From positions 62,001 through 126,000 of the forward strand of contig CAYTPV010000008.1 in NCBI GenBank assembly GCA_964440115.1: a DNA stretch of 64,000 nt. The letters are read 5' to 3'. Within the stretch, counting starts at the first letter, position 1; the number at the start of each line of letters is the position of its first letter. The notes under the pieces are model-generated. The model did not search any database and was not told the origin of the DNA. It was given only the letters and a program-made list of their open reading frames with translations. The position numbers and the translations under genes are program-made. This stretch comes from JAEWWD01 sp964440115. Its GTDB lineage: Bacteria > Bacillota > Clostridia > Christensenellales > CAG-138. Below, piece by piece: positions 1 to 7,048 of the stretch.

Positions 1-737
1 ATATTGCCGGAGGTCGTCTCGATTTCATGCTGTGCGCCCGTAATGCTTTCAAACCCTACATCGCCGGACGTCATGCGCAGGCTTCCTTTGCCGGTCAGCG
101 ACCCGCCGCGTACATTGCCCGAAGTGGATATGATATCGTACGTATCGCAGGAAAGGGCATTCACGTTCACGTCGCCCGACGTCATGCGGATGAGTATATC
201 CTTCGCCGTGAGGGGCGCATCGCAGGAGAAATTGCCGGAGGTCAGACGCAGCGCAAACGCCGTAAGGTTGAGCGCCGGTTCAATTTTCAGGTTACCGCTC
301 GTGTTGCTGATGTTCAGCGCGTTTGCGTAAGAAGCGGGCAGGTATACCGTCAGCCTCTGCGGCACCACCGAGCGGAAGAACCAGATGCCCTTGGGCATGG
401 GCTGTTTTACGGTAATGGAAGTCGCAGCCTTTTCAACCGTTATATACTGGTCTTTGCTGATATCGCCGGCGGCTTCATGCACGATGCGCATTTCTGCGCT
501 GTCGGCTGCGGTGAACACCACGTTCATGCTCTTAAGATCCAGAGTCAGGTCGTTGATACCCGCTACCGGTACCGTTTCTTCATAAACCGTTTTCATATTT
601 CCCCCGTCGGTGATGTTGAATTCGAAGTTAAATCCGCTAAATCCCCTGCCCAGCAGGCCGGTAACAAGCAGGCCGATGAGCGCTATGGCGATGGCGGCCC
701 ATATGACGATGCGAATGATAATAAGGGTCCTATTCAT
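1..737 (-). CDS. DUF4097-type membrane-anchored repeat protein (partial)
   Basis: Translated from an ATG at 737, the product has one N-terminal membrane segment (about residues 5-28). A beta-rich region follows, in which the turn TSGN/TSGD recurs about every 20 residues (for example RLTSGNFSCDAP, RMTSGDVNVNA, STSGNVRGG). This recurrence is typical of DUF4097/adhesin-like beta-helix domains that follow PadR and HAAS genes in Bacillota. The start overlaps the 3' end of the upstream gene by 8 nt, so the two are translationally coupled. The C-terminus lies outside the window. No enzymatic role is evident; an envelope or regulatory role in this operon is inference. Confidence 0.8.
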   Translation of the reverse strand, partial: MNRTLIIIRIVIWAAIAIALIGLLVTGLLGRGFSGFNFEFNITDGGNMKTVYEETVPVAGINDLTLDLKSMNVVFTAADSAEMRIVHEAAGDISKDQYITVEKAATSITVKQPMPKGIWFFRSVVPQRLTVYLPASYANALNISNTSGNLKIEPALNLTAFALRLTSGNFSCDAPLTAKDILIRMTSGDVNVNALSCDTYDIISTSGNVRGGSLTGKGSLRMTSGDVGFESITGAQHEIETTSGN

Positions 738-1398
738 GTTTTTCCTCCTTGAGCTCGAACACCAGTTTGATGATCCTGTCCACCGCGGCGGCTATGATGA
801 ATATGATCCACGAATAGCCCCAGATGCCGTACAGAAAGCTGATAAGAAAGTAAATCGCCGTCGTGATGGTCCACAGTATGGAGGAAATCGATGCGAGCAT
901 GCGCTCCTGCGCGGAGTTGCGGGATTTCCACTGCTTGAACTCTTCTACCATGGTGTCGTCGGCCTTCACATACTTGGGCCGAGACATGAAGTGGTATACG
1001 ATGGTCAGCGTCGCCGCAAGGAACAGCGTGAGCATCACGGAAACCATGATGATGGGCTGTATGTGCAGCGCCACGATGCCGAGTATGAGCAGTATCACGC
1101 CCAGCACGTACATGCCGATTGCCGTTGTGACGACCAGCGCCGTCTTCTGCCTTTGTTTGTACATTTCCTTGTAATCCATAATATCGCTCCCCTTTAACCC
1201 CCGGATCAGTTCATCGACATCCCCTATGCCGTCGATGACTATTCTCATTGCTTCATCCTCGCTGCGTCCCTGTGCGACGAGATCGTTGTACTTTTCCGTC
1301 AGGTTTGCGAGGAGTTCTTCCTTCAATTCCGCCGCGCGGCGTGTCGGCGGGGCATCCGCAAACAGCCTGTCGAGCTGTGCGCGCAATTTTTCGTTCAT
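730..1398 (-). CDS. HAAS/DUF1700-type membrane protein
   Basis: A 222-residue protein. The first 75 residues are a soluble helical domain (LRAQLDRLFADAPPTRRAAELKEELLANL in pattern, then a YNDLVAQGRSEDEA segment) of the HAAS/permease-prefix type. About four hydrophobic helices follow (roughly 80-105, 110-135, 168-190 and 190-212) and a charged tail. HAAS domains are usually found next to PadR regulators and DUF4097 proteins, exactly as here, 14 nt downstream of the PadR gene. The molecular role is not established; a membrane stress or signalling module is the usual guess. Confidence 0.85.
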   Translation of the reverse strand: MNEKLRAQLDRLFADAPPTRRAAELKEELLANLTEKYNDLVAQGRSEDEAMRIVIDGIGDVDELIRGLKGSDIMDYKEMYKQRQKTALVVTTAIGMYVLGVILLILGIVALHIQPIIMVSVMLTLFLAATLTIVYHFMSRPKYVKADDTMVEEFKQWKSRNSAQERMLASISSILWTITTAIYFLISFLYGIWGYSWIIFIIAAAVDRIIKLVFELKEEKHE

Positions 1399-1412
1399 AT
1401 CGTTACCCTCCC

Positions 1413-1733
1413 CTATATCAGGCTGTCGATCAATGCCTTGGCTTCCTGCCAGTCCGCTTTGTTCTGTTCGTACATGGTCCGCCCGAGCGGGGTGATGGCG
1501 TAATACCGCCTGCGTGCGCCCGTGGTTTCGTCCCCCCAGTACGAGGTGATCATGCCTGCTGTTTCCAGCCGCCGAAATGCCGAGTACAATGTGGCCTCTT
1601 TGGCTTCGTAGCCGCCCCCGGCCCGTTCCTGTATTGCCTTATTGATTTCGTACCCGTAGCTGTCTTTATTGAGCAGCTGCGCGAGTATGATGGTATCCGT
1701 ATGCCCGCGGATTAAATCCGATGTAATGGACAA
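1413..1733 (-). CDS. PadR family transcriptional regulator
   Basis: A 106-residue winged-helix protein. It contains the PadR core ILAQLLNKDSYGYEINKAIQ, a wing with ATLYSAFRRLETAGMI, and the Y(Y)AITPLGR tail. The best start is the TTG at 1733 (MSITSDLIRG), 7-8 nt after GGAGG; a longer in-frame ATG upstream would place the ribosome site inside the gene. It is first in an operon with the HAAS and DUF4097 genes. Its promoter overlaps a dyad, so it probably represses its own operon, as is usual for the family. Confidence 0.9.
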   Translation of the reverse strand: MSITSDLIRGHTDTIILAQLLNKDSYGYEINKAIQERAGGGYEAKEATLYSAFRRLETAGMITSYWGDETTGARRRYYAITPLGRTMYEQNKADWQEAKALIDSLI

Positions 1734-1777
1734 TAGGTATTCCTCCTTCCATCGGGGTATCAATGTTTTGCAGGTAT

Positions 1778-1806
1778 AATATACGACAGTATACTATGCC
1801 TGTCAA
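1778..1806 (-). promoter_or_regulatory. Promoter of the PadR-HAAS-DUF4097 operon with dyad operator
   Basis: Read on the minus strand: TTGACA (1806-1801), a 17-nt spacer, then TATATT (1783-1778), close to the sigma-A consensus. The spacer contains the palindrome AGTATACT, a likely binding site for the PadR protein encoded downstream. The motif match is seen directly; operator function is inferred. Confidence 0.7.
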
Positions 1807-1975
1807 GGTATATTGTTAGGAATAGTATAAAATAATTTTTAGTATGTTGAGCGCAGGCCATATTGTATTCTTATAGGATGGAATGCAGCGGGCAGAAATA
1901 CACCGTGTACAAGCCTGTTTTGGAATGTGGGGTTCTGGCTGATATCAGGTTTGGTTTTGACGAATACGCTTGAAA

Positions 1976-2268
1976 TAGATATCGCCGCCTTGTAGGCGGC
2001 GACGATTACTTTTCTATGATGGGGGGAACTTACGTATCCCACAGTTCACAATGGTCGTGCTGAAATTGAAAAATTCAGCACTCTCTTGCTCACTGGGCCT
2101 TCTCTTCGCTTCATCCACCACCGGCGGCGCTCAGATCCGGCCCCCCCATCGCCCCCTCCCTGAACAGCGCAGGCAACGTCGTCTTAATATTCTTTAGGGG
2201 GCGCGGGGGCCGCAGCCCTCCCGCCCCAAAAAAATAATTCGTCGACGCTGCAAGCGACGATACCTTGT
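1976..2268. repeat. Composite interspersed repeat (modules A and B)
   Basis: About 300 nt without a convincing gene. It holds a short module A stem (ATCGCCGCC...GGCGGCGAC, 1979-2002). Module B follows from about 2038 to 2150 (starts CACAGTTCACAATGGTCGT, includes TTGCTCACTGGGCC and GGCGGCGCTCAG). A reverse module A runs from about 2190 to 2268 (GGGGGCGCGGGGGCCGCAGCCCTCCCGCC, then CGTCGACGCTG...GCGACGATACC, shown here in pieces). The same blocks recur many times in the window. Confidence 0.75.
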
Positions 2269-2329
2269 TCTGACTAAAACACATGCGCTTTTCAAATGCT
2301 TCTTTCTGCAAAAAATAATTGAATCCCTG

Positions 2330-2370
2330 TTGACAAACACACTACTATGTAATACTATATAGCAGTAGTC
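2330..2370 (+). promoter_or_regulatory. Promoter and dyad in front of the PadR-DUF1048-ABC operon
   Basis: TTGACA (2330-2335), 17-nt spacer, TACTAT (2353-2358). An imperfect inverted repeat with arms ACTACT (2341-2346) and AGTAGT covers the -10 region and the start of transcription. It is a good candidate operator for the PadR regulator encoded 50 nt downstream. Confidence 0.7.
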
Positions 2371-2416
2371 AGTATCACTGCATACCAGTCCTACTTAATA
2401 GCAAGGAGTGATTGTA

Positions 2417-2749
2417 CTGGAAAACTTAACGGAAATGCTCAAAGGCGTGCTCGAAGGCTGCGTGCTGGAAATCATCAGCCGCGGGCAAACCTATGGCTAT
2501 GAAATTACCCGCAAGCTCAATGCCCTAGGTTTTGCGGATGTCGTAGAAGGCACGGTGTACACCATATTGCTCCGGCTTGAAAAAAACAAGCTGGTGGATA
2601 TTGAAAAGAAGTCGTCGGATAAAGGGCCGCCGCGCAACTTCTTCACTCTCAACGACACCGGCCGCGAGGAACTGCATAGGTTCTGGGAAAAGTGGGAGTT
2701 CGTCGCGTCGAAAATGAACCAACTGAAAGAGGAGCAATCAAATGTCTGA
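2417..2749 (+). CDS. PadR family transcriptional regulator
   Basis: A roughly 110-residue PadR winged-helix protein (ENLTEMLKGVLEGCVLEII, then GYEITRKLNALGF and a GTVYTILLRLEKN wing). The start is odd. AAGGAG ends at 2408, and the family-typical N-terminus M-ENLTEMLKG would place the start at the CTG codon at 2417, 8 nt downstream. An in-frame GTG at 2408 overlaps the ribosome site, and the first in-frame ATG (2435) is too far away. It overlaps the DUF1048 gene by 8 nt. It probably represses the exporter operon in response to a substrate. Confidence 0.85.
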   Translation: MENLTEMLKGVLEGCVLEIISRGQTYGYEITRKLNALGFADVVEGTVYTILLRLEKNKLVDIEKKSSDKGPPRNFFTLNDTGREELHRFWEKWEFVASKMNQLKEEQSNV

Positions 2750-3113
2750 GTTTTTTGATAATTATCTGAACATCGGGAAGATGATCGAGAGCAAGCGCGA
2801 GTATAAGCGCCAGATGGCAAGGGTGAACGCTCTGCCCGAAGACTACCGCTACGTATTTAAGAAAATCCAGACTCATATGTGGATGTTCGCGGCAGGCTCC
2901 GGCTATGACATGCTCAAGATCCATTATGACCTCATCGAACTGTTCGAGTCGGGCGCGGCGGAAGGCAAGCAGGTTCTGGAGATTACCGGCGAAGACGTCG
3001 CCTCTTTCTGCGAAGAGCTTCTGCGCAGCGCGAAAACCTACACCGAAAACTGGCGTGAGCAGCTCAACCGCGACATACAAAAACATGTCGGGAAAGGCAA
3101 AAACGAAAAATGA
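2742..3113 (+). CDS. DUF1048 family protein
   Basis: A 123-residue soluble, largely helical protein (SEFFDNYLNIGKMIESKREYKRQM at the start, then LPEDYRYVFKKIQTHMW and a GEDVASFCEELLRSA segment). This matches the DUF1048 family, regularly encoded between a PadR regulator and an ABC exporter. It overlaps the PadR gene by 8 nt and the ATPase gene by 4 nt, so the four genes form one tightly coupled operon. Its biochemical function is not known; an accessory role in substrate sensing is inference. Confidence 0.85.
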   Translation: MSEFFDNYLNIGKMIESKREYKRQMARVNALPEDYRYVFKKIQTHMWMFAAGSGYDMLKIHYDLIELFESGAAEGKQVLEITGEDVASFCEELLRSAKTYTENWREQLNRDIQKHVGKGKNEK

Positions 3114-3904
3114 AAGACGCTGCGATCAGTATCAATGCCTTGAAAAAATCCTTCGGCAAAATAGAAGTATTAAAGGGCGTGGATTTAGAAGTACAGCCAG
3201 GCGAGATATTCGCATTGCTCGGCTCCAACGGCGCGGGCAAGACGACGATAATCCGGATACTCGCCACGCTGCTCAAACAGGATAGCGGAACTGCCGCCGT
3301 CAACGGCTTCGATGTTATATCAAAAGCGGACTTTGTGCGGCAGTCCATCAGCCTGACCGGGCAGTTTGCCGCCGTAGATGAAATTCTGACAGGCCGCGAA
3401 AATCTCATCATGATCGCGAAACTGCGGCATATGAAAGATGCACGGACTATCTCGGATGAACTCTTAACCCGCTTTGGTCTTACAGACGCCGCCGACCGCA
3501 GGGTAGCCACCTACTCGGGCGGCATGCGCCGCCGGCTGGATATCGCCATGAGCCTCATCGGGACCCCGCAGGTGATATTCCTTGACGAACCGACGACAGG
3601 TCTTGACCCCGAAGCCCGCATAGAGGTGTGGAACACGGTCAAAGGACTTGCGAACAACGGCACGACGGTGTTTCTGACCACGCAGTATCTGGAGGAAGCC
3701 GAGCAGCTTGCCGACAAAATCGCCATATTGCATGAAGGCAAAATCATAGCAAACGGCACGCTATCAGAGCTGAAGAGCCTGTTCCCGCCAGCAAAGGTGG
3801 AGTATGTGGAAAAGCAGCCGACATTGGAGGAAATATTCCTTTCTATCGTCGGCGCAGGAACAAACGGGTATGCCGCGCAGGGCGAGCATAAGGAGGCGGT
3901 CTAA
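3110..3904 (+). CDS. ABC exporter ATP-binding protein (DrrA-like)
   Basis: A 264-residue nucleotide-binding subunit with all motifs: Walker A GSNGAGKTT (38-46), signature YSGGMRRRLD (135-144), Walker B VIFLDEPTTGLD (155-166), and a switch-region Q/H segment (TTQYLEEAEQLAD). The C-terminal extension (KVEYVEKQPTLEEIFLSIVG) is of the daunorubicin-resistance (DrrA) type. It powers export by the permease encoded directly downstream, whose start codon follows the stop codon with no gap. The substrate cannot be read from sequence; a toxic hydrophobic compound is the usual case for PadR-linked pumps. Confidence 0.93.
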   Translation: MKDAAISINALKKSFGKIEVLKGVDLEVQPGEIFALLGSNGAGKTTIIRILATLLKQDSGTAAVNGFDVISKADFVRQSISLTGQFAAVDEILTGRENLIMIAKLRHMKDARTISDELLTRFGLTDAADRRVATYSGGMRRRLDIAMSLIGTPQVIFLDEPTTGLDPEARIEVWNTVKGLANNGTTVFLTTQYLEEAEQLADKIAILHEGKIIANGTLSELKSLFPPAKVEYVEKQPTLEEIFLSIVGAGTNGYAAQGEHKEAV

Positions 3905-4675
3905 ATGGAAGCAACGCAGAAACACTTCTTCAGCGACCTTGGCGTCATGTTGGGCCGGTCCATGCGCCATATTTTGCGCAGCATGGATACCATCATCACC
4001 GTCACCCTCATGCCCATCGCGTTCATGCTGCTGTTTGTCTACGTATTCGGCGGCGCGATACAGGCGGGAACGGACAACTACGTGAATTATCTGCTACCCG
4101 GCATACTGCTCATTGCAATCTCGAGCGGCATCGCGTATACGGCATACCGACTGTTTCTGGATCTGCAGCGGGGCATATTCGAACGGTTCCACTCCATGCC
4201 GATTGCGCGCTCCGCCGCGCTGTGGGGGCATGTGCTGACGTCGCTCGTCTCCAACGCCATTTCGGTGGCTGTGATACTGCTCGCGGCGCTGATCATGGGC
4301 TTTCGTTCTTCGGCGGGAATTCTATCGTGGTTTGCCGTCATCGGTATACTCGCGCTGTTCACGCTGGCTTTGACATGGATCGCGGCGGTTGCGGGGCTGA
4401 CTGCAAAAACGGTGGATGGAGCTTACGCGTTCTCGTACCCGCTGATGTTCCTGCCGTTTATCAGTTCTGCGTTTGTGCCGACACAATCCATGCCTGCGGG
4501 CGTGCGGGCATTTGCGGAAAATCAACCGGTGACGTCAATCGTAAACGCAATCCGCGCGTTGCTCAATTGTGAGCCGGTCGGGAATGATATATGGGTTGCG
4601 CTTGCCTGGATGGTTGGGATTATGGTGGTAGCGTATCTATTCGCCATGCGGGCGTATAAACGCAAAGCGGCATAG
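3905..4675 (+). CDS. ABC-2 type permease (DrrB-like)
   Basis: A 256-residue integral membrane protein with six predicted helices in the ABC-2 arrangement. The central region (YLLPGILLIAISSGIAYTAYRLFLDLQRGIFERFHSMPI) is typical, as is the C-terminal half with LPFISSAFVPTQSMP and FAENQPVTSIVNAIRALL. It pairs with the ATPase immediately upstream. It is last in the operon; a GC-rich hairpin repeat starting about 25 nt downstream probably acts as terminator. Confidence 0.92.
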   Translation: MEATQKHFFSDLGVMLGRSMRHILRSMDTIITVTLMPIAFMLLFVYVFGGAIQAGTDNYVNYLLPGILLIAISSGIAYTAYRLFLDLQRGIFERFHSMPIARSAALWGHVLTSLVSNAISVAVILLAALIMGFRSSAGILSWFAVIGILALFTLALTWIAAVAGLTAKTVDGAYAFSYPLMFLPFISSAFVPTQSMPAGVRAFAENQPVTSIVNAIRALLNCEPVGNDIWVALAWMVGIMVVAYLFAMRAYKRKAA

Positions 4676-4696
4676 GGTTTTGCCGCGTTGGATTTC

Positions 4697-4792
4697 ACAA
4701 TGTATCGCCGCCTTTCTGGGCGGCGACGTTTATTTATTTTATTTAAAAGCGGGAGGGCTGCGGCCCCCCGCGTCCCCCTGAGAGTACGAAGG
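4697..4792. repeat. Interspersed repeat, module A (forward)
   Basis: Two consecutive stem-loops joined by an AT-rich linker: GTATCGCCGCC...GGGCGGCGAC (about 4702-4728), a TTTATTTATTTTATTTAAAA linker, then GCGGGAGGGCTGCGGCCCCC followed by CGCG. It lies at the 3' end of the ABC operon and is a near copy of elements at 15.8, 50.9 and 51.7 kb. Confidence 0.75.
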
Positions 4793-4808
4793 TATAGAGG
4801 GAATGTTT

Positions 4809-5159
4809 ATGTCCACTCAAATTGATTTTTACCTGGCCGCCTATGAACCTGCACATGCATTTGATACAAAAGCATGTTTTATTAAGCAACGGCTTGTTGC
4901 AAAAAACAGAGATGATTTTTTATTGGTTAAAGTAATTCCGCCGTTTGAATATGAAAATGGAACAGTGAAAGCTGATGAAGTTGTGATTGGCGTTAGATTG
5001 CAAGGAGATACTTTATTTCCAATAAACAGATGGCCGATGCATGTATATGTGTGTGATGTGTTGGATAATGAAAGTTCTATTAGTGGAGAAGTATTAGCAA
5101 AGGATTTGTCTATAAAGTATTGGAGCGAACTGTATCAGAATGCAAGTCAAATTCGATAA
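4809..5159 (+). CDS. Hypothetical protein
   Basis: A 116-residue acidic soluble protein with no recognisable family, signal peptide or membrane segment (STQIDFYLAAYEPAHAFD at the N-terminus, RWPMHVYVCDVLD near the middle). The ATG at 4809 is preferred to the one at 4803 because AGAGGG ends 8 nt before it. The gene is more AT-rich than its neighbours and flanked on both sides by copies of the interspersed repeat, so it may be a single-gene insertion. Function unknown. Confidence 0.6.
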   Translation: MSTQIDFYLAAYEPAHAFDTKACFIKQRLVAKNRDDFLLVKVIPPFEYENGTVKADEVVIGVRLQGDTLFPINRWPMHVYVCDVLDNESSISGEVLAKDLSIKYWSELYQNASQIR

Positions 5160-5189
5160 GCGAGCGTTAAGGTAACTTAATGAGGAATG

Positions 5190-5285
5190 TCACCACCATC
5201 TTTAGGGGGAGTGGGGGGCCGCAGCCCTCCCACTTTAAAATAAAAAATGCAATCGTCGGCGCCTTGTGCGCCGATACCTTACGTA
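5190..5285. repeat. Interspersed repeat, module A (reverse)
   Basis: Reverse-orientation copy: TCTTTAGGGGGAGTGGGGG, GCCGCAGCCCTCCCAC, AT linker, then CGTCGGCGCC...GGCGCCGATACC. With the copy at 4697-4792 it brackets the small hypothetical gene in inverted orientation. Confidence 0.7.
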
Positions 5286-5319
5286 AAATACCATGAAAAG
5301 CAAATGACACCCATATATA

Positions 5320-5350
5320 CATAAAACCGCCTAAACGGCGGTTTTGTGCG
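5320..5350 (-). terminator. Bidirectional-looking terminator downstream of the 5.4-kb gene
   Basis: Perfect stem AAAACCGCC-TAAA-GGCGGTTTT (core about 5323-5345). It stands 50 nt beyond the stop of the minus-strand membrane protein gene, with T-runs on either strand. Confidence 0.65.
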
Positions 5351-5395
5351 AATATTCTGCATAGTAAGCCGACATATCGTCCTACGGCTGCCTAA

Positions 5396-5812
5396 CTACA
5401 TCTCTTTTTGATATTTACCGTAGAAATACAGGCATGTGAACTCATAAAACAGGAAAACGCCCACGATTACAAGCGTTACCCACAGCGGAGCGGATAAGAG
5501 AATGCTCACATACGCCAACGCCATGACAAGCCACTTCGTAATATCCCCGGCTTTCGCCTTTGCCCGGCTGCGAATGATGCCGTTGCGTTCATCCCGCCGC
5601 TCGATTTCCGCCTGCTTCATGATTGCGGGGTTCTTGCGCTCCGTATTCCATACAAGATAGTTGGAAAGGCTCATGCCCGCAAGGCCCGCGCCCACGCCCA
5701 ACATCACGCCCGAGACCTGCTTGGGGATAATACCGTCCAGCAATAAACCTGCGACGGCTACCGCCACGCCTGCGATGATCAGCAGCAAAAACCCTGTGCC
5801 GCTTTTTTTCAT
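5396..5812 (-). CDS. Small membrane protein paired with XRE regulator
   Basis: A 138-residue protein with four hydrophobic segments in two pairs (about 7-24, 30-50, 94-108 and 110-128) separated by a charged loop rich in R, E and K. The start at 5812 (MKKSGTGFLL) is 7 nt after GGAGG; the ATG two codons upstream is too close to the ribosome site. It lies 30 nt downstream of an XRE-type repressor gene in the same direction. This pairing (short HTH protein plus DUF2178-like membrane protein) is common in Bacillota, but its function is not known. Confidence 0.75.
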   Translation of the reverse strand: MKKSGTGFLLLIIAGVAVAVAGLLLDGIIPKQVSGVMLGVGAGLAGMSLSNYLVWNTERKNPAIMKQAEIERRDERNGIIRSRAKAKAGDITKWLVMALAYVSILLSAPLWVTLVIVGVFLFYEFTCLYFYGKYQKEM

Positions 5813-5848
5813 ATCCATTCCTCCTTCAAAAACCGTACCATAAAACCG

Positions 5849-6052
5849 TTATAACTCTTCCTCTTCGTACAGGAATATTTCCTCAATCGTCATGCCAAAG
5901 TAGCGGGCGATTTTGAACGCCAGCAGTATGGACGGATTGTACCGTCCGTTTTCGAGCGAGCCTATCGTCTGGCGGGATACCTCCAGCGCGTCGGCCAGTT
6001 CTTCCTGCCGGATGCCGCGCTGCTTGCGGATTTCCTCAAGCCTGTTCTTCAA
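5849..6052 (-). CDS. XRE/Cro-type HTH regulator (67 aa)
   Basis: A minimal repressor: the HTH is EELADALEVSRQTIGSLENGRYNPS (residues about 16-40), followed by LLAFKIARYFGMTIEEIFLYEE, the standard short-XRE fold. The start is a TTG (6052) after GGGGTGG. It probably represses its own promoter through two palindromes at 6102-6121 and 6149-6168. It is co-transcribed with the membrane protein gene downstream. Confidence 0.88.
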   Translation of the reverse strand: MKNRLEEIRKQRGIRQEELADALEVSRQTIGSLENGRYNPSILLAFKIARYFGMTIEEIFLYEEEEL

Positions 6053-6101
6053 GCCGCCACCCCTTCCCGGTTCTATCGTTTGTCATGCAACATGCGCGCC
6101 G

Positions 6102-6169
6102 ATGGAAAGCTTGCTTTCCATTTGCTATGCTATCATAGGTTCGCGATAATGTAAAGCTTACTTTACATT
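6102..6169 (-). promoter_or_regulatory. Two matching palindromic operators for the XRE regulator
   Basis: ATGGAAAGCTTGCTTTCCAT (6102-6121) and ATGTAAAGCTTACTTTACAT (6149-6168) are 20-bp palindromes differing at three of 20 positions, with centres 47 bp apart (about 4.5 helical turns). They lie between the XRE gene and the upstream gene remnant. The sequences are seen directly; that the adjacent XRE protein binds them is inferred. Confidence 0.7.
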
Positions 6170-6193
6170 ATTTTTATGAGACAGGAGAAAAAG

Positions 6194-6694
6194 ATGCGTT
6201 TGCGGGCATTCCTTATGCTATCCTTTTAGGACGGCACCATCACGGACGACCAGAGCAAAAGCGTACAGACCGCGCTCGATAAAGCAGCATCCGATACAAA
6301 ATCCGCTCCGCCGCCGCCTAAGGGGGGAAGCATTCCTTCCGATATCACCAGCAGCCTTTCTTCGCTGACTGACGAGGGCACAATTACCGAAGACGAAGAG
6401 AACAGCATACTCGAATACTTACTTAATTCGCAAAAGAACGGCACAAAGCCGGATCTGAACAATCTGGTGGAGGATGGCACGCTCAGCGAAAGCACCAAGG
6501 ATACCGTGGAGAGCACTTTCCGCGATGCCGCCGCGTTATCCCAAGCCAAGAAGGCGTATACCGGCAGCTATGCTTCTGCCGACCCGCTGCAGTCGCTGGG
6601 AGAGGATGGAACCATCAATTCTTCCACGAAGAGCCTCGTTTACCAGACTTTGCTTTCAAGCGGCGCGTTCAATTCCGTAGAACGGCTGGCATAG
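6194..6694 (+). pseudogene. DGTI-repeat protein gene interrupted by an amber codon
   Basis: An ATG at 6194, 6 nt after ACAGGAG, opens a frame MRLRAFLMLSF that stops at TAG (6227-6229). The same frame then continues without interruption to 6694 and encodes four divergent repeats beginning DGTITDDQSKSV, EGTITEDEENSI, DGTLSESTKDTV and DGTINSSTKSLV. Each repeat is followed by a short helix. There is no good start codon just after the TAG. The most economical reading is a secreted or small repeat protein inactivated by a nonsense change or an internal deletion. Suppression or a sequencing error cannot be excluded. Confidence 0.55.
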
Positions 6695-6926
6695 CGGAAA
6701 ATTCCACAAATTATAAGGATTTTTCGACAAAAACAGGTGATAGTAAACCGTTTTATGGTAATTCGATATACGTTATGATCGAGAGCACAAAAAGGGGCAG
6801 TCACAGGCGGGAAAAAGTGCCGTTTTCTGCGGATAATCCGCGCATTTTAGGGTAAATGACGCATCGTGGCCCTGCCATAGCGCTAAAATGCCATCTTACT
6901 TGTGCATAAACTCATGAAAAAAACTA

Positions 6927-7003
6927 TTGCCTCAAAAACAGACCCGATGCTATACTAATAAGGGCACCCCAAGACGCCTCTTCGCGAAAGAGGCGTTTTT
7001 TGT
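6927..7003 (+). promoter_or_regulatory. pyrG promoter and attenuator leader
   Basis: TTGCCT (6927-6932), 18-nt spacer, TATACT (6951-6956), then an initial transcribed sequence GGGCA with +1 near 6962. Only 12 nt later comes a strong intrinsic terminator: ACGCCTCTT (6974-6982), a 5-nt loop, AAGAGGCGT (6988-6996), then T-rich sequence. In Bacillus subtilis pyrG a GGGC start allows repeated G addition when CTP is low, and the poly-G tail pairs with the C/U-rich 5' arm to stop terminator formation. The same layout is visible here. Confidence 0.8.
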
Positions 7004-7048
7004 TTTTATTTTTTGAAGATTTGCGAAGAGTAATAAGGGAGGACGAGT

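Noticed and set aside
1839..2042. 67-codon minus-strand frame in the 1.8-2.1 kb gap
   Set aside because: Covers a module A stem, has no ribosome site and no similarity.
6227..6229. TAG read as pyrrolysine or a programmed readthrough
   Set aside because: No PYLIS-like context or methylamine methyltransferase similarity; a simple nonsense mutation or deletion is more economical.
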